64,000 nt of DNA from Flavobacterium sp. LC2016-01 (GCF_009711135.1 NZ_WMIC01000006.1:124001-188000), one strand, 5' to 3'. Counted from the stretch's first letter, positions 9,169-19,074 are shown. Notes: generated from the letters alone by a model not told the origin. Made by a program: numbers and translations.

Positions 9169-9262
9169 GCCGTAGATCATCCCAAACAACAAGTTTTGCC
9201 CTGCATTCATAGAGCACCAATAGAAAACGAAGGAGAATACAGGTTGCTATTGATTTGTTAGA
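9169..9262 (+). pseudogene. Displaced 3' end of the DUF1826-like gene (near-identical)
   Basis: These 94 bases repeat 6667-6760 with one difference, and encode only the last 30 residues (VDHPKQQVLPCIHRAPI onward) plus the stop. No start codon or upstream gene body precedes them; the left junction lies 22 bp beyond the permease terminator. The near-identity implies a recent event or continuing gene conversion. Confidence 0.9.
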
Positions 9263-9290
9263 CGGAATATCTTTAAAAAAACATACAAAA

Positions 9291-10976
9291 TTAGTTTGCT
9301 TTGTTTTCTGCAGCTTTTATTAATTCAATTCCTTTAAGAATATATTGATCGGCAGTAAAATTTGATGTTGTTTCCTTGACAAAATAATCTATTTTCAAAC
9401 CATTTCTTTGGACACCCGTACCATCAGGATAAAATCCTCCCATAGAAGTGAATGGAATTTCTGTCCCATCAGGCGATTTAAAAACGGCAATATTCAGTGG
9501 AGCGCCAGATGTCGTTTCCCCCACAGTTATGCAAGTAGGAGAGGCCTGAATAGTCATTCCAATAAACTCAGCCTTACTTTGAGTGGTAGTATTTACCAAT
9601 AGAATAATTTTTTTATTATAGTAGTTGGAGTTTTTACTGCCAGCCTTAAAAGGATCTATTATGACACTGATAGCAGGTTTACCAAAGTTTGCCAACGAAG
9701 GTCTGTCTCTTGATGGTGAAAGAATTTTAATAAATTCTCTTCTGTCTGGATAGGTATATTTTGCAATCTCCTCGCCTGAAATATTTTTTGGATAATTTCT
9801 TAAATCTAGTATAATCCCATTTGTACTAGAAAATGCTTCAAATGCTTTTTTGGTTTCCTCTTTTGAAATTGTACTTAGATTTATGTACCCAATATTGTCA
9901 TCAATAAGCTGCCATTCCTTTTTATAAGAAAAAAATGGTAAATAAGAACGCTCCTCTTCTTTGGAGAAATTCTGATAGAGATGAACATATTTTGTAGTAA
10001 CAGAATCTTTTCTTTTTATTTTAAGTTTAAGACTATCTTCCTTATTCCATAATAAGAACCTGGTCCAATATTTTAAATGAGCAGCATTTGAAGAGGAAAG
10101 CTTTGAATCTATCTTTTGTTTTCGAAATGATTTAATGTCCATATCGTTAACTTCAAGAATGAAATCTCCTAATTTCAAATCCTCTTTTTTTGCCAATTCA
10201 TTCACAATTCCTGAAACTACCAGAGTATCATTAACGTTCATTACTGAGATTGGCGGCTTAAATTTAAATAGAGAATCGGATACTGTTTTTGAAAAAAAAT
10301 ACGAATGTGAATCATTAAGAGATACAATTAAATTGGTCTTTGCTAACTCATAATCGAATTGAGAATTAGCGTTTGTGAAATTATCGATAAAGCTTTCTAA
10401 CTGGCTATACCAGTTTTTATCCATCAGATATTTATTCACATCATGATATTGGATTACATTCCAAAAACTAAATAGTTCTAGTAGTCTATGGCTTTTTATT
10501 TTATAGTCAAATGCTTTAAAGCCTTTTTCATTGTCGAAAGTTGGGATTCCGCTTTTTGATGTATAGTAATTACCAATACTTGTGTTGTTTTCTAGTTTTT
10601 TTAACTTGGGATAAAGTTCTGTGTTGCCTGAATATTGTTCAATCCACTTGTAATCATAATTTTTTGTAAATAAATTATCTGTATTCGTATTGGTTTTTAT
10701 TTTGCTTTCTGGAATCGACAAAATAAAATTTAATAAAAATGTATCGAGATTTGTTTGTGTAGTTACACTTTCAAGCTTATTAAAATTTTCAACAAATTTT
10801 TCATCCCAATTGTATTTTCCATTACTGACTTCAGAATGCTGGTATTTCATCAATCCCCAAACTAATCCAAATTGTTTGTATTTTTCGGTATTACTAATTC
10901 CTTGTTTTTCTTGAGAAAACATTTGCATTATAAAGGAAATACAAAGCGTAATGGTAAAAACATTTTTTTTATTCAT
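9291..10976 (-). CDS. S41-family peptidase with PDZ-like domain, exported
   Basis: The 561-residue protein opens with a signal peptide (FTITLCISFIMQMFSQ, cleavage near residue 22). A PDZ-like segment occupies about 235-310 (LKLGDFILEVNDMDI). The C-terminal S41 catalytic core follows, with GYINLSTISKEE, GIILDLRNYP, and NTTTQSKAEFIGM, where the Ser of QSKAEF is the probable nucleophile, then VGETTSGAP. It should be a periplasmic or lipid-facing C-terminal-processing-type protease. It is convergent with the displaced DUF1826 fragment. Confidence 0.88.
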   Translation of the reverse strand: MNKKNVFTITLCISFIMQMFSQEKQGISNTEKYKQFGLVWGLMKYQHSEVSNGKYNWDEKFVENFNKLESVTTQTNLDTFLLNFILSIPESKIKTNTNTDNLFTKNYDYKWIEQYSGNTELYPKLKKLENNTSIGNYYTSKSGIPTFDNEKGFKAFDYKIKSHRLLELFSFWNVIQYHDVNKYLMDKNWYSQLESFIDNFTNANSQFDYELAKTNLIVSLNDSHSYFFSKTVSDSLFKFKPPISVMNVNDTLVVSGIVNELAKKEDLKLGDFILEVNDMDIKSFRKQKIDSKLSSSNAAHLKYWTRFLLWNKEDSLKLKIKRKDSVTTKYVHLYQNFSKEEERSYLPFFSYKKEWQLIDDNIGYINLSTISKEETKKAFEAFSSTNGIILDLRNYPKNISGEEIAKYTYPDRREFIKILSPSRDRPSLANFGKPAISVIIDPFKAGSKNSNYYNKKIILLVNTTTQSKAEFIGMTIQASPTCITVGETTSGAPLNIAVFKSPDGTEIPFTSMGGFYPDGTGVQRNGLKIDYFVKETTSNFTADQYILKGIELIKAAENKAN

Positions 10977-11149
10977 GGATGTTTTTTTTGTTGTTTAAAT
11001 AGTAAGAACTCTGCTGGTAATTGATGTGCAAAGTAGATTAATTGAAAGTAGGGTAAGGAGTAATAAAGTACGTTTTTGTGTATGCAAAAATCCAGTTTGT
11101 GTTATTAAAATCTTAAAATCCAGAGAGTCGAGAGTCTTTATTAAAAAAA

Positions 11150-11845
11150 CTAAATCAATTTATGCTTGATCTCTTTGTATTTTGAACGGCCAACTGGCAA
11201 TAGTTCTCCATTTTTAAGCAGCATATTATATTTTCCGCCAGTTTCTACAATAAGTTTATCTGCCTCTTGCCAGCAAAGAATATAGGATTTGTGAATTCGT
11301 TCGAATGCTGCAGGAAGAAGTTTTTCTAATGATTCCATAGACTTATCATGTAGCTCTATACGGCCATCGAATAAATGCAGTTCAGTATAAATTCCTGCGC
11401 CTTTAATGTATTTGATATCTTTAACAGGAATCAGTTTAATGGTTTTTGCTTTTTTGACAGCTAAAAATTGTATATCCTGTTCGCTTTTTCTTTCTGGTGT
11501 TATAAAACGTGTAAAGGCTTGCGTAAGTCGGTTTACGTCAAAAGGTTTTGGAACAAAATCCAAAACACCATAATGAAATGCCATAATTGCTTTATCCGTA
11601 TAAGCAGAGATAATAATGGTTTGAAAAGATTTAGCAACAACGGTCTGCAGTACTTCAAATCCGTCTTCGCCGTTTAAATTCAAATCGAGAAGCAGTAAAT
11701 CTATTGCTTGTTTTTCGATTGTGTTTAATCCATTTTCAACAGAATCGCTGAGTAAAATCTGTACCTCTTTATCAAAAAAATCACGGGTCATTCTTTCGAT
11801 TCGTTTCGCAATTCGGGCCTCATCTTCAATAATTAGAATTTTCAT
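11150..11845 (-). CDS. LytTR-family response regulator
   Basis: The receiver domain (about 1-118) has the acidic pocket EDE at 7-9, phospho-acceptor Asp54 (LLLLDLNLNGEDGF) and the Lys of KPF. The LytTR DNA-binding domain follows (about 127-231; VKDIKYIKGAGIYTELH, then RIHKSYIL). Its ATG overlaps the stop of the upstream kinase gene by the ATGA arrangement, so the two are translationally coupled. It is the output of the adjacent kinase; the divergent TonB-dependent receptor gene is a reasonable target. Confidence 0.92.
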   Translation of the reverse strand: MKILIIEDEARIAKRIERMTRDFFDKEVQILLSDSVENGLNTIEKQAIDLLLLDLNLNGEDGFEVLQTVVAKSFQTIIISAYTDKAIMAFHYGVLDFVPKPFDVNRLTQAFTRFITPERKSEQDIQFLAVKKAKTIKLIPVKDIKYIKGAGIYTELHLFDGRIELHDKSMESLEKLLPAAFERIHKSYILCWQEADKLIVETGGKYNMLLKNGELLPVGRSKYKEIKHKLI

Positions 11846-13488
11846 TTTTTATCAAAAATTTTAATTGTTGTACACCATCCTTCTTCTACAGCAAAAGAGT
11901 CAAATTCCCAATTGCTGCCGTAACTTTCATTTAATCTGGCTTTGATGTATTTAAAACCTGTTCCGTTACTGTTTTCTTTCTTTCTGTTTCGGTTTTTTGC
12001 CAGTGTTAACAAGGTATATTGTTTGTACTGTTTTTCTTTGGTAAAACTTAAAGAGAAAGTAATACAGCCTTGTTTTGGAGGTAAACTATGTGTAATTCCG
12101 TTTTCTATAATAGTATGAATAATTGCGGGTGGAATTTCTTCATTTGCATCAATATTTCTGTCTTCCCAATTATAACAAACTTCTTTTCGAAAAGACATTA
12201 CTTCTAAGTGTTTTCGGCATAAATCGATTTCCTGCTGAATGGGAATCAGCGTATCCTCAGCAATAGAATTCATAATATCAAATTCATCTGCCAGCGCACG
12301 AATAAATATTACGCCCTGCTGCGGAGATTCTTCGATCCAGTCAATCAATGAAGTTAATGTATTTCGAAGAAAGTGTGGCTGAATATTTTTCTTAATCAGT
12401 TCCAACTGCAATCTGGATGAAAGCAATAACGAGGCATTGTGAGCTTCTTCAAGAGCTTTTGCCCGAATAGTATGCAGATAAAGCATAGACAGGACGATAA
12501 TCGTAAAAGCTATAAACAATCCAAAATCATAAAAAATATATCGATTTACAATTACGCTTGCCAATAAACCAATCACTACGATTAAGCCGCCTTTAATTTT
12601 TCGGAATGCCGCATCGATGGCAACAATAAAGGAGATGGTACACATGGCATAACTAAAATAGATGGCGGTTCTATCATACTCGCCGTAGTATTCAATATAA
12701 ATTGTCAGAAGACTTACAATCAAAAGAAATAAAAGCAAGCGCTTTCTTTTAAAACCAAATTGCAGCATAAAATACCAAGGAACTAATATCGAAATTATAA
12801 ATGTGAGTAAACCAACAATCTGCAATCGGGTATAAAAATTGGTATACGGAATATCAATATAAAATTTGACGTATTCTATAATAAGCAGGCAGAAGAAGAG
12901 CAGACAGATTATTCCAAAAAGCAAAACGGTTGCTTCTTTGCGAGTACTGTTTATGTAGAGAAAGAAATAATAAATAGAGGCGATAAGAAAAGCTCCAGCC
13001 ATGAGATTCATAAAAGACATCACAACAAGCGGTGCGCGATGAAGTCTCAAAAAGCTTTCAAGTTTGACCTTCATCCCTCGTTGAGATTCCCGTAAATAAA
13101 CCTGAGTTCCCGTTACTGTTACAGTATGCTTGCCTATAGTGGCTAATTTTTCAGGTATTTGGTAATACGTCAATTCAGTTCCGGGTACTTCGGCTTGGCC
13201 ACGTTTAGCCATTTTACCATTTCTTCCCACAAAAACACCATCCCAATAAACATCAAAAGCACCAAAACCAGTCACTTGTATGCCCAGCGGACTGGAAATA
13301 TTTTCACGCTTAAGCAATTCAACATCGATAGCAACTTTAAATATAGAATCTGCCGACTGACCCAGAAAATTCTGCGGTTTATCATCGTCAACATAATACG
13401 TTACATCCGATTTCACGAACTCGGTGTATTGTTTACAGGACGAAAACAATAGTAGTGCTAAAACGATAAAAAAGGGCGGTCTATACAT
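11842..13488 (-). CDS. LytS-type membrane sensor histidine kinase with lipoprotein-like N-terminus
   Basis: I start at the ATG at 13488, which gives MYRPPFFIVLALLLFSSCKQ, a lipoprotein-like signal with Cys18. The longer frame adds 22 residues of unlikely sequence. An extracytoplasmic beta-rich domain (about 25-155) precedes about seven membrane segments (160-345), a layout like 7TMR-DISM receptors. The kinase part has the His_kinase motif IQPHFLRNTLTSL, with Arg in place of the usual Phe after HFL, and an N-box NGITHS. A clear G-box is less obvious (SNGTGFKYIKARL). It is coupled to the LytTR regulator and divergent from the receptor gene at 13614. Confidence 0.87.
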   Translation of the reverse strand: MYRPPFFIVLALLLFSSCKQYTEFVKSDVTYYVDDDKPQNFLGQSADSIFKVAIDVELLKRENISSPLGIQVTGFGAFDVYWDGVFVGRNGKMAKRGQAEVPGTELTYYQIPEKLATIGKHTVTVTGTQVYLRESQRGMKVKLESFLRLHRAPLVVMSFMNLMAGAFLIASIYYFFLYINSTRKEATVLLFGIICLLFFCLLIIEYVKFYIDIPYTNFYTRLQIVGLLTFIISILVPWYFMLQFGFKRKRLLLFLLIVSLLTIYIEYYGEYDRTAIYFSYAMCTISFIVAIDAAFRKIKGGLIVVIGLLASVIVNRYIFYDFGLFIAFTIIVLSMLYLHTIRAKALEEAHNASLLLSSRLQLELIKKNIQPHFLRNTLTSLIDWIEESPQQGVIFIRALADEFDIMNSIAEDTLIPIQQEIDLCRKHLEVMSFRKEVCYNWEDRNIDANEEIPPAIIHTIIENGITHSLPPKQGCITFSLSFTKEKQYKQYTLLTLAKNRNRKKENSNGTGFKYIKARLNESYGSNWEFDSFAVEEGWCTTIKIFDKK

Positions 13489-13613
13489 GAGATAAAGATA
13501 AAATAAATATCGAATACAGAAATGCATTTCGAAAGCTCCTAGAGCCGTTTGCATGTTTTAAAAGGTAAGATTTTATTTTATAAAGTAATCTTGTATCATC
13601 AAAATCAATAAAT

Positions 13614-15989
13614 ATGAAAGCCTTAATAACCAGTATTTTAATTTTATTTATTCCGATGTTTAGCTTTGCGCAAAAAGCTTCTGTTTCTGGAAAAGTTCAG
13701 GACAATACAACTAAAGAATCAATTCCATATGTTACAGTATCAATACAAGATAATGCTTCAAAAACAGCAGCGGTTGGTGTGACTGACGAGAAGGGAATAT
13801 TTAATTTCGAAAAACTGCCAAGCGGTAAAATGACAATATCTTTTAGTTATGTTGGATATCAAAATTATACTCAAACATTTGAAATCGGTTCTGGAAAACC
13901 AAAAATAGAACTAGGAACGATTGCTTTGCATGCCGATGCGGTAGAATTAAATGCGGTAGAAGTGACTGGGCAAAAATCCAGCGTTAGCCTAAAATTGGAT
14001 AAAAAAGTTTTTGAAGTGGGTAAAGATGTGCTTTCGCAGAATGGCTCTGCTCACGATGTTTTAAATGGAGTTCCATCGGTAACCGTTAGTCCAACAGGAG
14101 GAATAAGTCTTCGTGGAAACAGCAGTGTATTGGTGTTAATTAACGGGCGTCAGTCTGGTTTAACACAAAGCAATTCCCTCGATCAAATTGCAGCTGACCA
14201 GATCGAACGCATCGAAGTAATAACGAATCCTTCATCTCGATATGATGCTTATGGTTCGGCAGGAATTATCAATATTGTATTGAAGAAAAATAAAAAAAGC
14301 GGTTTCAGCGGTCAGGTGAGATTAGTTGCCGGATCACCAAATGACAGCCGCCTTAATCCAAGCGTTAATTTTAAATCAGATAAAATCAATATTTTTTCCA
14401 ATTTTGGTATACGTTCCTCAGATTACGTTGGACTATATACTACGAATCAATCGACTATGAATAACGGTACTCCAAATTATCTTAACCACGTGCAGAACGA
14501 AGATCGCCACGACGATGGCAAATTGATGTATCTGGGTGCCGATTATTATATTGATGAACATCGAACTATTACTGCAGCTTTCTTGAAAAATGCCACGCAG
14601 GACGATGATAAAACCCGTTTGTTATATGATTACAGCAATGCGAATCATACACGAGACAGCACTTTAGCAAGAGAAGGAAAATCACTGGAAAAAAGAGATT
14701 ACAACCAATTCGAGTTTAATTATACCCAGACTTTTAAGAAACCTTCAAAAAAATGGACTATTGATGTCCAGTATGATTGGTGGAACAGTGATAAAAAATG
14801 GAATCTTTTGACGCAACAAATTTATCCGGAAACGCTGGCTTATCCCGGTATTAGGACCAGCTCAATAGGAAACAGTAAGGACTTGCTTATGCAGAGTGAT
14901 TTTATTCAGCCAATCGATTCTGTTTCTGTATTTGAAATGGGGGTTAAGACAGAAATTCGTAAAGTTTCGAGTCAGTTTTTGGCTGAACAGCAACAGGAAA
15001 ATGATTGGTCGATTTATCAAGATATTGATAATGATCTCAATTATACTGAGACTATTTCAAGTGCTTATGCACAATACAGCAACAAGCTTAAGAAATTTAA
15101 TTATATGCTGGGTCTTCGTACAGAATTTACCAAAGTTTCGATTACAGATATTAAAAACACCTACAACGATGATAAAAAATACAACAAATTATTTCCTACG
15201 GTTAATTTAAGTTATAAGTTCGAAGCCTCAACTTTGCAGTTAAATTACAGCAAGCGTATTAATCGTCCGCCTTTATATGCTTTGTATCCTTTTAACGAAC
15301 TAACCGATTTAAATGCACAATATATTGGTAATCCAGATCTTAATCCTTCCTATTCTGATGTATTTGAATTGGCTTTTCTTAAGACATGGAAAAAGCTTAC
15401 ACTGAATCCTTCTGTTTATTATCAATGGGAGAGTGGTTATATTCAGGATTTTACTTATCGTGAAAATGATATATTTTTTACAACGCCTATTAACATTCAG
15501 CATGAAATACGAACTGGTATCGAACTTTCGACATTATATAATCCGTTAAAATGGCTTCAGGTAAATTTAGAAATGAATTTGTATCATTTTACGCAAAAAG
15601 GAAGCTATCAAGACCAAAATCTTTATTATGCAGGGAAAACTTTTACGGGGCGTTTAAGTACTCAGGTTAAACTTCCATCAAAATTCAGTTTTCAGGGACG
15701 TTACAATTTTCGAGGTGCGCAACAAAATGCACAAACAAGAAACGATGCATTGCAATCGCTTGATTTTGGCTTAAGCAAAACTTTATTAAAAGACAAAGCG
15801 ACCATTGTATTTGATGTGACAAATGCTTTTGACTTGCGCCAAAATAAAAGTACAACAACCGGTACAGATTATTATATCATTGAAAACAGTATCCCAAACG
15901 CAGCCCGCTACCGACTCAGTTTTGTGTACCGTTTTAACTTAACAGATCCAAAAACAATTAGACAGGCGAGTAGTGCTAATCGTAATTGA
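13614..15989 (+). CDS. TonB-dependent receptor / outer-membrane beta-barrel family protein
   Basis: The 791-residue protein has a signal peptide (ILILFIPMFSFAQ), a carboxypeptidase-regulatory-like beta-sandwich (about 22-105; VSGKVQDNTTKESIPYVTV), and a plug domain (about 130-225; HDVLNGVPSVTVSPTGGISL, then IERIEVITNPSSRYDAYGSAG). A large beta-barrel follows, ending YRLSFVYRFN, that fits the outer_membrane_beta_barrel_3 type. No SusD partner is adjacent, so this is not a classical polysaccharide locus; the ligand is unknown. The divergent kinase/regulator pair starts 125 bp away. Confidence 0.88.
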   Translation: MKALITSILILFIPMFSFAQKASVSGKVQDNTTKESIPYVTVSIQDNASKTAAVGVTDEKGIFNFEKLPSGKMTISFSYVGYQNYTQTFEIGSGKPKIELGTIALHADAVELNAVEVTGQKSSVSLKLDKKVFEVGKDVLSQNGSAHDVLNGVPSVTVSPTGGISLRGNSSVLVLINGRQSGLTQSNSLDQIAADQIERIEVITNPSSRYDAYGSAGIINIVLKKNKKSGFSGQVRLVAGSPNDSRLNPSVNFKSDKINIFSNFGIRSSDYVGLYTTNQSTMNNGTPNYLNHVQNEDRHDDGKLMYLGADYYIDEHRTITAAFLKNATQDDDKTRLLYDYSNANHTRDSTLAREGKSLEKRDYNQFEFNYTQTFKKPSKKWTIDVQYDWWNSDKKWNLLTQQIYPETLAYPGIRTSSIGNSKDLLMQSDFIQPIDSVSVFEMGVKTEIRKVSSQFLAEQQQENDWSIYQDIDNDLNYTETISSAYAQYSNKLKKFNYMLGLRTEFTKVSITDIKNTYNDDKKYNKLFPTVNLSYKFEASTLQLNYSKRINRPPLYALYPFNELTDLNAQYIGNPDLNPSYSDVFELAFLKTWKKLTLNPSVYYQWESGYIQDFTYRENDIFFTTPINIQHEIRTGIELSTLYNPLKWLQVNLEMNLYHFTQKGSYQDQNLYYAGKTFTGRLSTQVKLPSKFSFQGRYNFRGAQQNAQTRNDALQSLDFGLSKTLLKDKATIVFDVTNAFDLRQNKSTTTGTDYYIIENSIPNAARYRLSFVYRFNLTDPKTIRQASSANRN

Positions 15990-16020
15990 TAGTAGAAAAT
16001 GAAGCTTTGAGGATAAAAAA

Positions 16021-16056
16021 AGGGACAAAAAGATGGTTTTTATCTTTTGTCCCTTA
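16021..16056 (+). terminator. Terminator after the TonB-dependent receptor
   Basis: AGGGACAAAAAGAT at 16021-16034 pairs with ATCTTTTGTCCCT at 16042-16054 with a single-base bulge. It is preceded by an A-run; few T residues follow. Confidence 0.7.
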
Positions 16057-16123
16057 GAGTGATACAAATTGTATTATTCCTCTTTTTTAAAATAATTATT
16101 TATTGTTCTTGATTTATTAAAAT

Positions 16124-16147
16124 GGTTGCAAATTATAATTTGCTACC
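16124..16147. promoter_or_regulatory. 24-bp near-perfect palindrome, candidate operator (site 1)
   Basis: The core GCAAATTATAATTTGC (16128-16143) is a perfect 16-bp palindrome, and flanking GGT/ACC extends the symmetry to 24 bp with one mismatched pair. Nearly the same site occurs at 20419-20440, upstream of the second sulfatase gene. This one lies 534 bp before the first sulfatase start, with no gene between. A dimeric regulator binding both is inferred. Confidence 0.6.
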
Positions 16148-16680
16148 TAATTGCTATTCATATTTTAATTTAGCATTCGTTCAATTATTAATTTTAAGCT
16201 TGTAATATTCTTAGCCTATTTAAAAAAATATGTTTTTTTAGCTTTATACATTTCATTTTTGCTTAATATGATATGTATAGATTTACTTTATGCCGTTAAG
16301 TCTAATTGCCATTTTTTAATGATACCGCTGTTAGATTTATTTTCCTACATGCTTCTAAGTTTTAAATAAGGCTCTTAATAATTAAGAACTCATATAATTA
16401 TTAAGAAATATTTGCCATCTCATAAACACTATTTTTTTAAAAATTACCCAGTACAATTAGTCGATACAGGTTTTTGTTTGATGATGAATTAAAACCTATT
16501 ATGATAATTACTGTACAAGCAAAATAAATGTTGACGAATAAAAAATCAGAAGAGAATCCTCAATTTAAATTGAATATGAAAATTTATCAAATGATTTAGA
16601 GCAGAAGATACTGCTCTATATTATGAAGAAAGTTTAATAAAAGCAGATTAAACAAAATTCACTAATTTAACATAGTACTT
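16148..16680. other. 533-bp leader region before the first sulfatase gene
   Basis: This is AT-rich DNA with no credible open frame on either strand. The palindrome at 16124-16147 marks its left edge. I found no clear TTTG/TAnnTTTG pair close to the ATG at 16681, so either a long leader or an undetected promoter is present. Confidence 0.4.
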
Positions 16681-19023
16681 ATGAAAAAAGCAGTATTTAC
16701 ATTCATTTGTGTCCTTATTTTTGCTAATGCAAATGTTTTCGCACAGACCAAAATGGGTGAAGTCTTACCAATTCCTGCTCCAAATAGAGCCCCTATAACT
16801 GAAATGGATTGGAGGAAAGTAACACCACCTGAACGTTTTGTAGTTAAACCACCCAAAGGCGCTCCTAATGTTGTTATCGTATTAATGGATCAAACTGGTT
16901 ATTCTGATCCTTCAACAATGGGAGGTGGCGTAAATACACCTGCATTTGAAAGAGTAGCTAAAAACGGTCTGCTGTTTACCAATTTTCATGTTAATGCTCT
17001 GTGTTCTCCAAGCCGTGTGGCTTTGTTAACAGGAAGAAACAGCCATCAAAATCATATGGCTGGCGTAACCGGAACCAATACATCATATCCTGGTGATGAC
17101 GGTATACGACCTCCAACTATAAATTCAATCGGTTATATGCTCCAAAGCTGGGGATATTGCACAGGATATTTTGGAAAATGTAATGAAGTTCCGGATAACG
17201 AAGTAAATGTCAGCGGACCTTTCACACGTTGGCCAACGCGAACGGGATTTGATAAGTTTTACGGTTATTTAGCGGGAGAACAATCTCTTTTTCATCCGAG
17301 TTTATATGATGGAACTACTCCGATAGGAACATCAACAGATCCTAATTATCATTTTAATACTGATTTAACCAATAAATCTTTAGAATGGATTCGCGCAACA
17401 CGTTCTTTAACGCCAGATCGTCCATTTATGATTTATTATGCACAAAGCGCAAGTCATCCGCCACATACACCACCAATTGATTGGTTGAAAAGGGATTCAT
17501 ATAAAGGAAAATTTGATCAGGGATGGGATAAATATCGCGAGGAAGTTTTAGCCCGTCAAATTAAATTAGGAATTGTTCCCGCGGGAACTAAACTGGCGAA
17601 AAACCCTGAAACAGTTCAGGAATGGGAAAGCTTGACTCCTCAAGCTAAAAAAGTGCTGGCTCGAGAAATGGAAGTTTATGCTACGTTAACTGAGCACGCT
17701 GATTATGAAGTAGGGCGTTTAATGGATGGTCTTGAGGAAATGGGAGAATTGGATAACACCCTCTTCATTTATATTTTTGGAGATAATGGCTCTTCGGTAG
17801 TGGGAGATTTGAACGGAACATTTGTAGAATGGTCTGGACTTAATGGCGCACCAGAAGATATTCCGTACTTAGCAAGCCGTTTAGACGAGTATGGCGGTCC
17901 AAATTCATATCCCAATTACGCTGTAGGATGGGCGATGGCTGGTGGTACACCATGTACACTCGGCATTACCTTTGCTCATGGTGGTGGTAATATTGCCGGA
18001 ATGGCACTACAATGGCCAAAAGGAATTAAAGCAAAAGGGGAAAAACGTACCCAATATACACATCTTATAGATGTAGTGCCGACGATACTTGAGGCAGTTG
18101 GCATTCCTGAACCTAAAACGGTAAACGGTATTGCGCAATTGCCAATGCAGGGCAGCAGTATGAGCTATCTTTTTGAAGATGGCAAAGCCAAAGAGCGTCA
18201 TACTGTTCAATATAATGAAACAGCAGGAAACAGAAGTATTTATCAAGATGGTTGGATTGCAGCAACCATTCATAGTGCATTATGGGAACCAGAATTAAGA
18301 ACGCAAGATTTTAATAAAGACAAATGGGAACTGTATAATATGCGTGAAGATTTTGGTTTAGCCAATGATCTTGCAGCTAAAAATCCAAAGAAATTAGAAG
18401 AACTAAAAGCGTTATTTATAAAAGAAGCATTAAAAAATAATGTCTTTCCTTTGGATGACCGCAGAGCTGAAAGATTGAATGCAAAAGTAGCCGGAAGACC
18501 TGATATAATGGATGGACGTAAAACACTTACCATTTACCCTGGAATGCCCGGATTAACTGAAAATAGCTTTATCAGCACCAAACAAACTTCATATACGATA
18601 GACGCAAAAATTGAAGTACCAAAAGGAGGTGCAAATGGCGTTATTTTTTCTCAGGCAGGAATGTTTGGAGGCTGGAGTTTTTATGTTTTAAATGGCAAAC
18701 CAAAATTCACTTACAATTGGCTAGCGCGAGAATCTTATTCTATAGAATCCACCGAAACATTGCCAGAAGGAAAAGTGAGCTTAGGCTTTGATTTTGCTTA
18801 CGATGGAGGTCCGTTAAACAGTGGTGGAACTGGAACTATTTTTATTAACGGAAAAAAAGTAGGGCAAGGAAGAATAGGTAAAACAATGGGTTCGCTTTAT
18901 TCATTAGCAGCCGAAACGGCCGATATTGGCAAAGATTCTTACTCACCAGTAACAAAAGATTATGATCCTTGGAATAATTCCTTCACCGGAAAAATAGAAA
19001 AAGTGACTTTCAATTTAAAATAA
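16681..19023 (+). CDS. Exported arylsulfatase (formylglycine-type), first of three
   Basis: The 780-residue protein has a signal peptide (about 1-21), then a sulfatase domain with the formylglycine motif CSPSR (Cys108) followed by LLTGRNSH. The metal-site strand reads VLMDQTG, with Gln where many sulfatases have a second Asp; FGDNGSS supplies the later Asp/Asn ligands. A C-terminal beta-sandwich (about 620-780; IFINGKKVGQGRIGKT) is typical of large AtsA-like arylsulfatases. It should act in the periplasm or at the surface and needs formylglycine modification by an enzyme not in this window. A terminator and a DUF2490-like gene follow. Confidence 0.9.
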   Translation: MKKAVFTFICVLIFANANVFAQTKMGEVLPIPAPNRAPITEMDWRKVTPPERFVVKPPKGAPNVVIVLMDQTGYSDPSTMGGGVNTPAFERVAKNGLLFTNFHVNALCSPSRVALLTGRNSHQNHMAGVTGTNTSYPGDDGIRPPTINSIGYMLQSWGYCTGYFGKCNEVPDNEVNVSGPFTRWPTRTGFDKFYGYLAGEQSLFHPSLYDGTTPIGTSTDPNYHFNTDLTNKSLEWIRATRSLTPDRPFMIYYAQSASHPPHTPPIDWLKRDSYKGKFDQGWDKYREEVLARQIKLGIVPAGTKLAKNPETVQEWESLTPQAKKVLAREMEVYATLTEHADYEVGRLMDGLEEMGELDNTLFIYIFGDNGSSVVGDLNGTFVEWSGLNGAPEDIPYLASRLDEYGGPNSYPNYAVGWAMAGGTPCTLGITFAHGGGNIAGMALQWPKGIKAKGEKRTQYTHLIDVVPTILEAVGIPEPKTVNGIAQLPMQGSSMSYLFEDGKAKERHTVQYNETAGNRSIYQDGWIAATIHSALWEPELRTQDFNKDKWELYNMREDFGLANDLAAKNPKKLEELKALFIKEALKNNVFPLDDRRAERLNAKVAGRPDIMDGRKTLTIYPGMPGLTENSFISTKQTSYTIDAKIEVPKGGANGVIFSQAGMFGGWSFYVLNGKPKFTYNWLARESYSIESTETLPEGKVSLGFDFAYDGGPLNSGGTGTIFINGKKVGQGRIGKTMGSLYSLAAETADIGKDSYSPVTKDYDPWNNSFTGKIEKVTFNLK

Positions 19024-19040
19024 TAGAACCTAATTAAAAC

Positions 19041-19074
19041 ACCCACACATACGATGAAATGTTGTGGGTTTTTA
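19041..19074 (+). terminator. Terminator after the first sulfatase gene
   Basis: ACCCACACAT at 19041-19050 pairs with ATGTTGTGGGT at 19059-19069 with one bulged base, followed by a T-rich tract. The DUF2490-like gene starts 45 bp later, so read-through may set its expression. Confidence 0.65.

Noticed and set aside
9169..9262. Insertion-sequence end
   Set aside because: There are no inverted terminal repeats, target-site duplication or transposase; the sequence is a gene 3' end.
16681..19023. First sulfatase as an inactive enzyme because of MDQTG
   Set aside because: The formylglycine motif CSPSR and later ligands are intact, and a DQ pair occurs in active relatives.
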